A stretch of 22,437 nucleotides of DNA, taken from assembly GCA_000432015.1 (NCBI GenBank), contig HF985547.1:10726-33162 (forward strand), read 5' to 3'. The position numbers were made by a program, and so were the translations under genes. The stretch is from Clostridium sp. CAG:1024 (GTDB taxonomy: Bacteria > Bacillota > Clostridia > Christensenellales > CAG-138). How positions within the stretch are numbered: the first letter of the stretch is position 1; the number at the start of each line of letters is the position of its first letter. Shown one piece after another: positions 14,597 through 21,326 of the stretch. The notes under the pieces were generated by a model. That model did not search any database and was not told where the DNA came from. It saw nothing but the letters and a program-made list of their open reading frames with translations.

Positions 14597-16861
14597 TTAC
14601 AGTTCCAGATAGGAATCTGCGTATAGCGTATGGTTCTTGAAGACGTCGCAGCTCTTGATGGTCTCCATCAATCTCAAATCGCACGGATTGACGATGGCCG
14701 AGGTCAGGCCCTGCATCATGGCCATTGCGACGAGCGCGGAGTCCATGATCGGACGAATATGCTTCGGCATTCCGTTGGAGTTGTTGCTGAGGCCGCCAGT
14801 GCTCTTGAGTCCCTCGTCTGCAAAGGCCTTGATCGCGTTCAGGACGTCCATCTGTTTATCCTGCATTCCCTTGACAACAAGGAACAGCGGGTCAAACCAG
14901 AGATCGGACGAATCCATGCCGAGAGCAAGTCCGCGCTCAAGCATATTATGGCAATGCATCATACGCTCTTCGTTGTCCTTCGCGATTCCGTCCGCAGAGC
15001 AGAGTGCAATAACGATCGCATCGTTTGCAGCCGCAAGATTGATATTGTCGATGCGGCTGCCGGCGTCGGCGGAGTTCACGATGGGCTTGCCGTTCGTTCG
15101 GTTATAGACCGAAATGCCGGCTTCAATGGCCGCCTTGTTTGCGGTATCCAATGCAAGCGGGACATTATCGAAATTCTGCTGAAGCGTCTGCACCGCCCAC
15201 TTCATGAGTTCGGGGCCGTTGCTCTCCGCAGGTCCGATGTTAACGTCGAGGTAAGTTGCGCCCGCTGCGATCTGTTCAGCGGCACGTTTCAGGATCGGCT
15301 CCGGATCGTAGGTCTCCATCGCCTTGCGAATCGACGGGCTGATGCAATGGATCCTCTCACCGATGGTGACGAACTGCTGACTGTTCGGATCGCGGCGCTT
15401 ATAGGTCACGGGCTTATCATCCACAAGCATAGGATGCACGACGATAGGCGGAGCGGGCAGAACAGTTTTCTTCGGAGCTGCTGCTTCTTCCTGCGTGGCC
15501 GGCTTTCTATCGACGATTCCCTTTTTCCACTCTTCGTCACGCATGAACTTTACAAGCTGCACGGCCTCGGTCGTACCGACAATGACGTTCCAATCCGGAA
15601 GCTTATCCTGGATCTCGCCCTTCATGACGGCGACTTTTCCCGGAATGATCAACACACGGCTCTTGATTTTATTGGCAATGTCGAACTCATCCATGAATTT
15701 CTTAATGGAAGAACTCGAGAACTTGCCTGCTGCCCATGCGGTCAGCACGGACATACCGGAAGCGTCTGTGATGAGAAGGTTAGCCGGCATTTTTGAGCGT
15801 TCCAACTCGCCGGAGACCAAGAAATACGTCAGTGCAAAATCAACCGAAAGGCAGCACGGACTGTTTTCATCAGCGCCGTTAATCGGGTAGATGCCGGGCG
15901 CGACTTTCATGGGTTTCTGCGGATCTGTAAATATGTTCTGACGGAGGCCGTACAGTGGCAGTGCCTTTGCATAGGTCATCTCGGAGCAGATCACGATGGA
16001 ACCGTATTTGCATGTAAAGAGACTCATAAGCGCCGCTTCAAGATGCGCGTTACCGTCAGCAAGCCGTGCAACGTTAACGATCGAGGGATATCCGAACGTA
16101 CGGTCGCCGTCCTTCAGCGCTGCTCTGCGGATCTCAACAGCGTTTGCGTAAGCATCCTTAATCGACGCCGCGCCGACATCCAGCAGCAGGTTCTTGTTCC
16201 CGAGCGCCTCGAGTTTTTCAACGGTTTCATGCAGCGTTTCCAGCGAATCGGCACGGACGCCGAGAAGCACTTTCGCTTCCGTTGCGAGCGCGCTCATATC
16301 GGCGTAGTTCTCGGGCGTTGCACCGTTTAAGACATACTCCACGCCTTCCGCCGCCGCCATTCCGGCCTTCGCCGCTTCGACATTGGCGCAATCCAAAATC
16401 AGCGGACGGCCGAGCGCCTTTGCCTTGGCTACGAGCGCGGCATAGTCATCTGCCGTTTTGTCGCAGCTGTGCCGGACGGAGATCATTTCAACATACATTC
16501 TCTCGCTGATACGCTCGTAATCCACGCTCGGAATGGATGCAAGTTTCGCTGTGATGGTCGCTTCATCCATGCAATCACAGAGGCCAACCGCATAAATCGT
16601 CTTGGAAACGAGCGTCTTTTCGTGCCGGGAAAGCACCGTCTCGCCGCCAAGCGAAAGATCGCCGATCTTGTACGCTTTCATCGGAGGCGCAGTTGCCTCG
16701 GAAAGCGTAGCAAGCGCTTCCGGCGACATATGGGGGCACTTGTCGATCGGCACAGCGCCGGATGCGACCTTCATTGCAAAGGCCATACAGGTCGGGCTGC
16801 CGCAGTCCTTACAGTTCGTTTTGGGGGTCAGTTTGAAAATGTCCAAACCTTTCAATGCCAT
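14597..16861 (-). CDS. acsC-acsE: Fusion of corrinoid iron-sulfur protein large subunit (AcsC) and methyl-THF methyltransferase (AcsE)
   Basis: The 754-aa protein is far longer than AcsC (about 446 aa). Residues 1 to about 450 are AcsC: CKDCGSPTC at 17-25 plus Cys42 gives the [4Fe-4S] ligands, followed by a TIM-barrel region and a C-terminal corrinoid-binding domain. A Pro/Ala-rich linker (about 451-492) leads to a complete AcsE domain (about 494-754) with FVTIGERIHC, YLDVNIGP, LALDTAN (Asp572), IVNSADA (Asn596), WFDPLFL (Asp657) and GLSNNSNG (Asn693), matching pterin-binding residues of Moorella MeTr. One chain would thus carry both methyl donor site and acceptor corrinoid. The reading frame is continuous, with no stop or start at the junction. 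The ATG at 16861 has GGAGGG 8 nt upstream, 15 bp after acsD. Confidence 0.93.
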   Translation of the reverse strand: MALKGLDIFKLTPKTNCKDCGSPTCMAFAMKVASGAVPIDKCPHMSPEALATLSEATAPPMKAYKIGDLSLGGETVLSRHEKTLVSKTIYAVGLCDCMDEATITAKLASIPSVDYERISERMYVEMISVRHSCDKTADDYAALVAKAKALGRPLILDCANVEAAKAGMAAAEGVEYVLNGATPENYADMSALATEAKVLLGVRADSLETLHETVEKLEALGNKNLLLDVGAASIKDAYANAVEIRRAALKDGDRTFGYPSIVNVARLADGNAHLEAALMSLFTCKYGSIVICSEMTYAKALPLYGLRQNIFTDPQKPMKVAPGIYPINGADENSPCCLSVDFALTYFLVSGELERSKMPANLLITDASGMSVLTAWAAGKFSSSSIKKFMDEFDIANKIKSRVLIIPGKVAVMKGEIQDKLPDWNVIVGTTEAVQLVKFMRDEEWKKGIVDRKPATQEEAAAPKKTVLPAPPIVVHPMLVDDKPVTYKRRDPNSQQFVTIGERIHCISPSIRKAMETYDPEPILKRAAEQIAAGATYLDVNIGPAESNGPELMKWAVQTLQQNFDNVPLALDTANKAAIEAGISVYNRTNGKPIVNSADAGSRIDNINLAAANDAIVIALCSADGIAKDNEERMMHCHNMLERGLALGMDSSDLWFDPLFLVVKGMQDKQMDVLNAIKAFADEGLKSTGGLSNNSNGMPKHIRPIMDSALVAMAMMQGLTSAIVNPCDLRLMETIKSCDVFKNHTLYADSYLEL

Positions 16862-16876
16862 AACCCGTACCCTCCC

Positions 16877-17815
16877 TTACATCAAGGCAGCAATGAGCTG
16901 CGAAATGGTTTTAATGGACTCCGGATGCTTCAGGATCACGGCGTCGCTGCCATAGCACAGGCATGCGGCTGCAGTCTCGACCTCCATATCGATCCCGCGC
17001 TCCTCTTGATCGCCCCATTCCGGTATTTCTGCTTCCGGTGCAGTGGCCTCCTTCACGCCCCATGCTTCTGTGCCGACGGGGGTGATAATCGGCATTTGCA
17101 GCGTCGCGTCGTTCTGCGTCAAGGCGGCTGCCTTAACGCGTTCCAAGGTAGACGCAACATACTCAAAACCATATCCTGCGGCTGCCGAACCGACGTTCAT
17201 CGCAACATTTGCGCCCTGAACGCCCATCTGCGTAATCAAAACGTTCAGCTGTTTGGCAAGGTTGATATCCACGGCGGACTCTGCGCCGATCTTTTGGCCG
17301 TAAGCAAGGCCGGCACCAGCAGATACCGCTTTATAGTTCTCCTCCTTTGCGGAAAGCACAAGAATGTTCCTGCCGTGCAGCGCTTCCGCGATCTGATTGA
17401 ACAGTTCGGCATCCTTGTCGGCGTTTTTACAGCCCGCAACAACGATGGGCTTATCGATCGCTTCTGCTACAGCCTTCGCATCTGCAACACAATCGGCAAC
17501 AGACTTGTTGGCTCCGTTCGGATCCGCTTCGTCAAAGCGGATGCAAACAAAGTCCACGTGCTCGAGCGCAGCCGCGCGCTTGGCTTTCTCCGCAAGCGTC
17601 GATGCACCGGCATAAAACGCTTCGAGGCCCTTGCAGGGCTGTTCCGGCGCGTCCGACACATCGATGCCGATCCTCGGCGGGTTCTTCAGCGAAGCGTCGA
17701 AGGCGTATAGATTGTAAACGTTCTGACCGCCGATTTTGACGGCCGTGTCGCCGGTACCCAGCGTCAGCTCGTGAATCGCTGCGCTGAAGACCTGTGGCTT
17801 CTTTTGAAACGGCAT
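16877..17815 (-). CDS. acsD: Corrinoid iron-sulfur protein small subunit
   Basis: The 312-aa protein is close to the length of Moorella AcsD (323 aa). It shows the N-terminal ELTLGTGDTAVKIGG strand, PRIGIDVSDAPEQPCKGLEA, and a TIM-barrel-like alternation through PIITPVGTEAWGVKEATAPE. It partners AcsC to form the corrinoid iron-sulfur protein that carries methyl from methyl-THF to the A-cluster of AcsB; AcsD caps the corrinoid and binds no cluster itself. I chose the ATG at 17815 because AAGGAG lies 9 nt upstream; a TTG six codons earlier overlaps that ribosome site. It precedes acsC-acsE by 15 bp, which supports equal production of the two subunits. Confidence 0.94.
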   Translation of the reverse strand: MPFQKKPQVFSAAIHELTLGTGDTAVKIGGQNVYNLYAFDASLKNPPRIGIDVSDAPEQPCKGLEAFYAGASTLAEKAKRAAALEHVDFVCIRFDEADPNGANKSVADCVADAKAVAEAIDKPIVVAGCKNADKDAELFNQIAEALHGRNILVLSAKEENYKAVSAGAGLAYGQKIGAESAVDINLAKQLNVLITQMGVQGANVAMNVGSAAAGYGFEYVASTLERVKAAALTQNDATLQMPIITPVGTEAWGVKEATAPEAEIPEWGDQEERGIDMEVETAAACLCYGSDAVILKHPESIKTISQLIAALM

Positions 17816-17871
17816 AACGGTTTTCTCCTTCAATTAGTTTATCATCGAATGTTTGGAATAACGCTCGCGGA

Positions 17872-18642
17872 TCAAAGGCTCAAACTGTCAAAGATCGCAC
17901 GCGCGGCTGTTTTTACCGGGCTATCCTCCGGAATCGACACGCTGGGTTTTCCCTCTGCATCGAATGCATAGACGGCATCATCATGCGGAATAACACCTGC
18001 GAGCGTAAGCCCGTAGCGCTCGATCTCTTCACGCACACCGTCGTTCAATTCACCGTTCGGCGCCCGATTGATGATGAGCTTGACCTCCTTCGCGCCGAGT
18101 TCCATCTGTCGGATCATCTCAGCGAGCCGTCCCGCCGCCTGCACACCGCGGCGCGAACAATCGCTCACAAGCAGGATCGTATCGACCTTTGGCAGCACGC
18201 CGCGACTGATATGCTCAAGACCCGCTTCGTTGTCCACGACAATATAACGATAGTTCTTGGCGTAACGTTCGATCTCGGCGGTCAGGATCCCGTTAACAAA
18301 GCAATAGCACCCTTTGCCCTGCGTTCTGCCCATGACAAGCAGGTCAAAGTCGTTCGTCTCGGTCAGCGCGTCGCCAAACATCATCTCCGCATATTCCGCT
18401 TTTGTGACGCCTTGCGGGATGGGACTGACGGCCGCTGTTTCCGCATGTGCGATATTCTCGCGAATATCACCGAGCGTCATGCCGACATCGACGCCAAGCA
18501 CTTCGTTCAGATTCGAATTCGCGTCAGCGTCTACGGCCAGAACCGGGCCGTTCTTTTTTCTGCAAAGATACTGGATAAACAGTCCGCAAACGGTTGTTTT
18601 TCCGACGCCGCCTTTTCCGGCAAACGCTATAGTCTGGGTCAT
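17872..18642 (-). CDS. cooC: CooC-type nickel-insertion ATPase (MinD/ParA family)
   Basis: The 256-aa protein begins MTQTIAFAGKGGVGKTTVCG, with the deviant Walker A GKGGVGKTT at residues 9-17. It also has VLAVDADANSNLNEVLG, VVDNEAGLEHISRG and ILLVSDCSRRGVQAAGRL, as in CooC/AcsF ATPases. These dimeric proteins drive nickel insertion into CO dehydrogenase or acetyl-CoA synthase; the acetogen AcsF acts on ACS. The CFCFVN-like CYCFVNGIL (near residue 112) is the usual position of the dimer-interface metal-binding Cys pair, here reading GCYCFVN. I chose the ATG at 18642; the ribosome site (AAAGAGAG) is modest. It lies 45 bp after metF and 56 bp before acsD in the same run. Confidence 0.92.
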   Translation of the reverse strand: MTQTIAFAGKGGVGKTTVCGLFIQYLCRKKNGPVLAVDADANSNLNEVLGVDVGMTLGDIRENIAHAETAAVSPIPQGVTKAEYAEMMFGDALTETNDFDLLVMGRTQGKGCYCFVNGILTAEIERYAKNYRYIVVDNEAGLEHISRGVLPKVDTILLVSDCSRRGVQAAGRLAEMIRQMELGAKEVKLIINRAPNGELNDGVREEIERYGLTLAGVIPHDDAVYAFDAEGKPSVSIPEDSPVKTAARAIFDSLSL

Positions 18643-18687
18643 GATCGTTCTCTCTTTCTTCCGCGGCAATCCGTGCTAAAGCGCTTG

Positions 18688-19617
18688 TCAGATCAGGTCG
18701 ACGATGCCGGACTCTTTGACGATCCGGGCAACGTCATCATACTTGTTCAGCGCGTACAGGTGAATGCCGTCAATGCCGCAGGCGCGGTATTCATCGATCT
18801 GACGAATGGTATATTCGATTCCGGCTTCCTTAAAGCTTGCCTTCTTCTCTTCTACATTCGCATCAAAAGGATCCTTTACGAACGGATTCGGGAAGATCCA
18901 GTTTTTCGAGATGATCTCGCACAGTTCACGCGGCATGACGCAGCCATTGCGGCTCAACGCCATGTTGATAGTCGCCGCCTGATCCAGTATCGGCATAATG
19001 CCGACATCTACCGGCATTGTGATGCCTGCGCCGCGGATCGCGTCGAGCCAGTAACGGAACTGATCCATATCCCAACAGAGCTGCGTCATGATGTAATCCG
19101 CGCCCTCGTCCTGCTTCTGCTTCAAAAAGCCGATATCGGACTCGAGACTGCGGCAGGAAATATGTCCTTCCGGAGAACCCGCTACAGCGATGGTAAACTT
19201 GCTGCCAAACTCTTTTCTTACGAACTTAACAAGCTCCGTAGCATAGTGCAAGTCGCCGCCGGTACCCTCCCAGCCAAACGGCAGATCGCCGCGAAGCGCC
19301 AACATATGATCGATGCCGTGTGCAAGATAATTCTCAAGTTGGTCCTTGATACCCTCTTTTGTGTTGCCGATACAGGTAAAATGCGTGACCGGGATAGCCT
19401 TTCCGTCTTTGTGGATCTTGTCCAGGACTTCTAGATTCTTGCCGACATTCGTTCCACCCGCGCCATATGTGCAGGAGATGTAATCCGGGTGCAGTGTGTA
19501 GAGCTTGTCCAGCACGCCGCCATCGCCGCAAAGTTTTTCCATGCCGACATCCGTTTTGGGCGGGAACACTTCAAAAGAAAAAGCCGCCCGTTTTTCAAAG
19601 ATCTCCGGAATCCTCAT
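18688..19617 (-). CDS. metF: Methylenetetrahydrofolate reductase, MetF type
   Basis: The 309-aa protein has the MetF barrel: FSFEVFPPKT, where Glu16 matches the catalytic Glu28 of E. coli MetF; SCTYGAGGTNVGKN; HMLALRGDLPFGWEGTGGDL for flavin binding; and YIMTQLCWDMDQFRYWLDAI. It reduces 5,10-methylene-THF to 5-methyl-THF, the last folate step before the AcsE methyl transfer. In several acetogens MetF works with a small zinc protein, MetV; none is seen here. I chose the ATG at 19617 with GGAGGG about 10 nt upstream; a TTG six codons earlier overlaps that site. A 7-bp hairpin lies in the 78-bp gap before it. Confidence 0.95.
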   Translation of the reverse strand: MRIPEIFEKRAAFSFEVFPPKTDVGMEKLCGDGGVLDKLYTLHPDYISCTYGAGGTNVGKNLEVLDKIHKDGKAIPVTHFTCIGNTKEGIKDQLENYLAHGIDHMLALRGDLPFGWEGTGGDLHYATELVKFVRKEFGSKFTIAVAGSPEGHISCRSLESDIGFLKQKQDEGADYIMTQLCWDMDQFRYWLDAIRGAGITMPVDVGIMPILDQAATINMALSRNGCVMPRELCEIISKNWIFPNPFVKDPFDANVEEKKASFKEAGIEYTIRQIDEYRACGIDGIHLYALNKYDDVARIVKESGIVDLI

Positions 19618-19651
19618 AAAACATTTTCCCTCCAAATTACTTCAATATTAC

Positions 19652-19675
19652 ATTCGGACGGAATCGCATCCGAAT
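19652..19675 (-). repeat. Small inverted repeat upstream of metF
   Basis: ATTCGGA at 19652-19658 pairs with TCCGAAT at 19669-19675 around a 10-nt loop. On the minus strand it is followed by GTAATATTG and then the metF ribosome site, with no T run, so it is more likely an mRNA processing or stability element, or a weak operator, than a terminator. Confidence 0.35.
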
Positions 19676-19695
19676 AAACGCTTCTGCTCTTCGGC

Positions 19696-19914
19696 TCAAA
19701 TCGGTGAAAAGGTATACCGTTTCAGCAGACCAGCCGTATCCGTATGTACAATCACCGAGCCGTCTTTCAAATCTTCGCGAATGATCTTCGCCTGTGCTTC
19801 GATGCCGCGCACATATGTTTCCGGGTCACTCGTCTCAACGGTTTGAAACGTAATGTCCCGCATCTGGTTTCTACTGCAGGAATTGAATATCTCACAGCAA
19901 AGCTCGTACTCCAT
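19696..19914 (-). CDS. Small Cys-containing protein of unknown function in the acs operon
   Basis: The 72-aa product begins MEYELCCEIFNSCSRNQMRD, giving Cys6, Cys7 and Cys13 with a following Asn/Gln/Arg-rich turn. It continues with a mixed alpha/beta stretch, YVRGIEAQAKIIREDLKDGS then VIVHTDTAGLLKRYTF. It is soluble with no signal peptide. I do not recognise a named family. The ATG overlaps the cooT stop by one base (TAATG) and has GAGGA 6 nt upstream inside cooT, so the two are translationally coupled. The paired cysteines and position between CooT and MetF suggest metal handling or a regulatory or assembly role, but that is inference from context only. Confidence 0.75.
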   Translation of the reverse strand: MEYELCCEIFNSCSRNQMRDITFQTVETSDPETYVRGIEAQAKIIREDLKDGSVIVHTDTAGLLKRYTFSPI

Positions 19915-20111
19915 TAAGCATCCTCGCAAAGCCGCACAACGACAGCGCCGCCGGTAAGATCCGCAGATACGAAACTCCCCCGCACCTTTGTCTCCGCGCC
20001 CATGACGTCACGAAATATCAAATAGCCGTCCTCGGCGCGAATCTCGGAAACAAATCGCGCAAGGATGTTCTTATCTTCCTTTTCTTCACGATAAATGGTA
20101 GACAGACACAT
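19914..20111 (-). CDS. cooT: CooT-family nickel-binding protein
   Basis: The 65-aa protein begins MCLSTIYREE, with the conserved Cys2, and forms a small beta-rich domain (DGYLIFRDVMGAETKVRG and SFVSADLTGGAVVVRL). These match the CooT family. Rhodospirillum CooT is a dimer that binds one nickel through Cys2 and is needed for CO dehydrogenase maturation. Here it likely delivers or buffers nickel for AcsB and an unseen CO dehydrogenase. The ATG at 20111 has GGGAGG about 8 nt upstream. It is 20 bp after the His-rich gene and overlaps the following 72-aa gene by one base. Confidence 0.88.
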   Translation of the reverse strand: MCLSTIYREEKEDKNILARFVSEIRAEDGYLIFRDVMGAETKVRGSFVSADLTGGAVVVRLCEDA

Positions 20112-20131
20112 ATCCGTGTCCTCCCTGCATC

Positions 20132-20422
20132 TTATTTGGCTTGCGCATTGAACGCTTCGAGCGCATCTGCGAGATAGGCGTTGCCCTCCTCATAAGCGGA
20201 AACAGCATGCAGCAGGAGATGCTGCGCTTCGCCGGACATCAGCTCGGACTGCTCTCGAAGCTCCGCCGTATGATGAATATTATGCTGAAGCATAAAAGAA
20301 AGCACCGCAGCGGTCTGCTCGCGCGCTTGTACGGATGACCCGTGCAAATGCGAATGCTGATCGTGCATGTGCTCATGGTGGTGCGTATGGGCCGTTTCTC
20401 CCGCTGCTGAAGAGCAAGCCAT
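20132..20422 (-). CDS. Histidine-rich putative metal-binding protein (CooJ-like in logic)
   Basis: From the ATG at 20422 the product is 96 aa. A His-rich N-terminal segment (AHTHHHEHMHDQHSHLHG, nine His in 16 residues) precedes a helical domain with FMLQHNIHHTAELREQS and a C-terminal EEGNAYLADALEAF. The His segment should bind nickel, cobalt or zinc; next to CooT and upstream of CooC, nickel storage or delivery is the best guess, in the manner of CooJ, whose His cluster lies at the C-terminus. The start is uncertain. The frame is open to a TTG at 20461, and AAAGGGGGC lies inside it 4 nt before an ATT codon at 20446, so an ATT start is possible. This is probably the first gene of the acs run. 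Confidence 0.78.
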   Translation of the reverse strand: MACSSAAGETAHTHHHEHMHDQHSHLHGSSVQAREQTAAVLSFMLQHNIHHTAELREQSELMSGEAQHLLLHAVSAYEEGNAYLADALEAFNAQAK

Positions 20423-20461
20423 TTCTTTCAAATCGTGACCCGTAATAACGCCCCCTTTCAA

Positions 20462-20615
20462 TCAGTAATTTTTTCTATAATCACATATTTTATGTTACTC
20501 CAACTGTGCAAATCTTGCAAGAGGATTTGCAAACTATCGGTGAAAAATGTTTCAAATGCAGCCGGTTTGACGATCGCGAAACATGGAACGGCAAACGTCC
20601 GCATCTATTCGGCTG
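20462..20615 (-). promoter_or_regulatory. Intergenic region with likely acs operon promoter and operator
   Basis: This 154-bp gap between the response regulator and the acs run is A/T-rich. It holds an inverted repeat TGCAAATC-N9-GATTTGCA at 20507-20531, whose spacer contains the palindrome CTTGCAAG, so three TTGCA units lie within 26 bp. Downstream is a smaller dyad, ACATA-AAA-TATGT, at 20483-20495. On the minus strand TTGGAG then 18 bp then TATAGA is one possible promoter, weak at -35. An imperfect long-loop dyad (GCAGCCG/CGGCTGC) after the regulator stop could contribute to termination. The repeat is a good candidate binding site for a regulator. Confidence 0.42.
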
Positions 20616-21326
20616 CTATTCTTCCTCCTTGATCCAATAGCCGACGCCGATCTCCGTTTTAAGGTACTTCGGAGCAGCCGGGTTCGACTCGAGCTTTCTG
20701 CGAATATTCGCCATGTTGACCCGCAGTATCTGCTTGTCAAAAGACGCCGACGCGCCCCAAACACTTTTAATTATATAGTCATAGGTGAGTACGCGTCCGG
20801 CGTGGCGCGTCAGCAGCTCTAAGATCCGATACTCGATCTGCGTTAAATGAATATCGACTCCGTCAAGAAAAACACGGTGTTTTCCGTAATCAACGCAAAG
20901 ACCGTCGCAGCGATAGGCTGCTGCCTGCGCAGCGTCATTCTGTGCCGCGCGGCGCTGAGAGGCATGACGAAGCGCAGCCCGCAGGCGCGCCAGAAGCTCG
21001 CCCGTAGAAAACGGCTTTGTCATATAGTCGTCCGCACCCAGATCCAGCGCCGTCACCTTATCACGCTCATGCGAGCGGGCGGATACGACAATGATCGGCA
21101 CATCCGACCATTCACGGACGGACTTGATAATCTTCTGTCCGTCTATGTCCGGAAGCCCCAGATCCAGAATCATCGCATCGGGATTATGGGAAGCCGTCAA
21201 CATTAAGGCCTGTGTTCCCGTTTCCGCTGTCAACGTATCGAAGCCGTTTGTCGCGAGGATCGTGCTGATAAAGTTTGTAATGCTTTTTTCGTCCTCCACA
21301 ACAAGGATCCGTTCTTTATTCTCCAT
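20616..21326 (-). CDS. OmpR/KdpE-type response regulator
   Basis: The 236-aa protein has a receiver domain with Glu11-Asp12, phospho-acceptor Asp55 (AMILDLGLPD) and Lys104 (TKPF), then a winged-helix DNA-binding domain with LTQIEYRILELLTRHAGRVL and VWGASASFDKQILRVNMANI, typical of the KdpE branch of the OmpR family. It should be phosphorylated by the adjacent kinase and bind DNA as a dimer. No kdpFABC genes are in view, so a potassium role cannot be assumed; it may act on the inverted repeat just downstream. I chose the ATG at 21326, with AGGAG 7 nt upstream, which overlaps the kinase end by 11 bp. The open frame extends to 21512 in kinase antisense-like sequence. Confidence 0.9.
   Translation of the reverse strand: MENKERILVVEDEKSITNFISTILATNGFDTLTAETGTQALMLTASHNPDAMILDLGLPDIDGQKIIKSVREWSDVPIIVVSARSHERDKVTALDLGADDYMTKPFSTGELLARLRAALRHASQRRAAQNDAAQAAAYRCDGLCVDYGKHRVFLDGVDIHLTQIEYRILELLTRHAGRVLTYDYIIKSVWGASASFDKQILRVNMANIRRKLESNPAAPKYLKTEIGVGYWIKEEE

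Noticed and set aside
14630..19434. Other long plus-strand frames (14630-15796, 16469-17710, 17983-19434)
   Set aside because: They mirror acsC-acsE, acsD, cooC and metF, and their translations show no known motifs.
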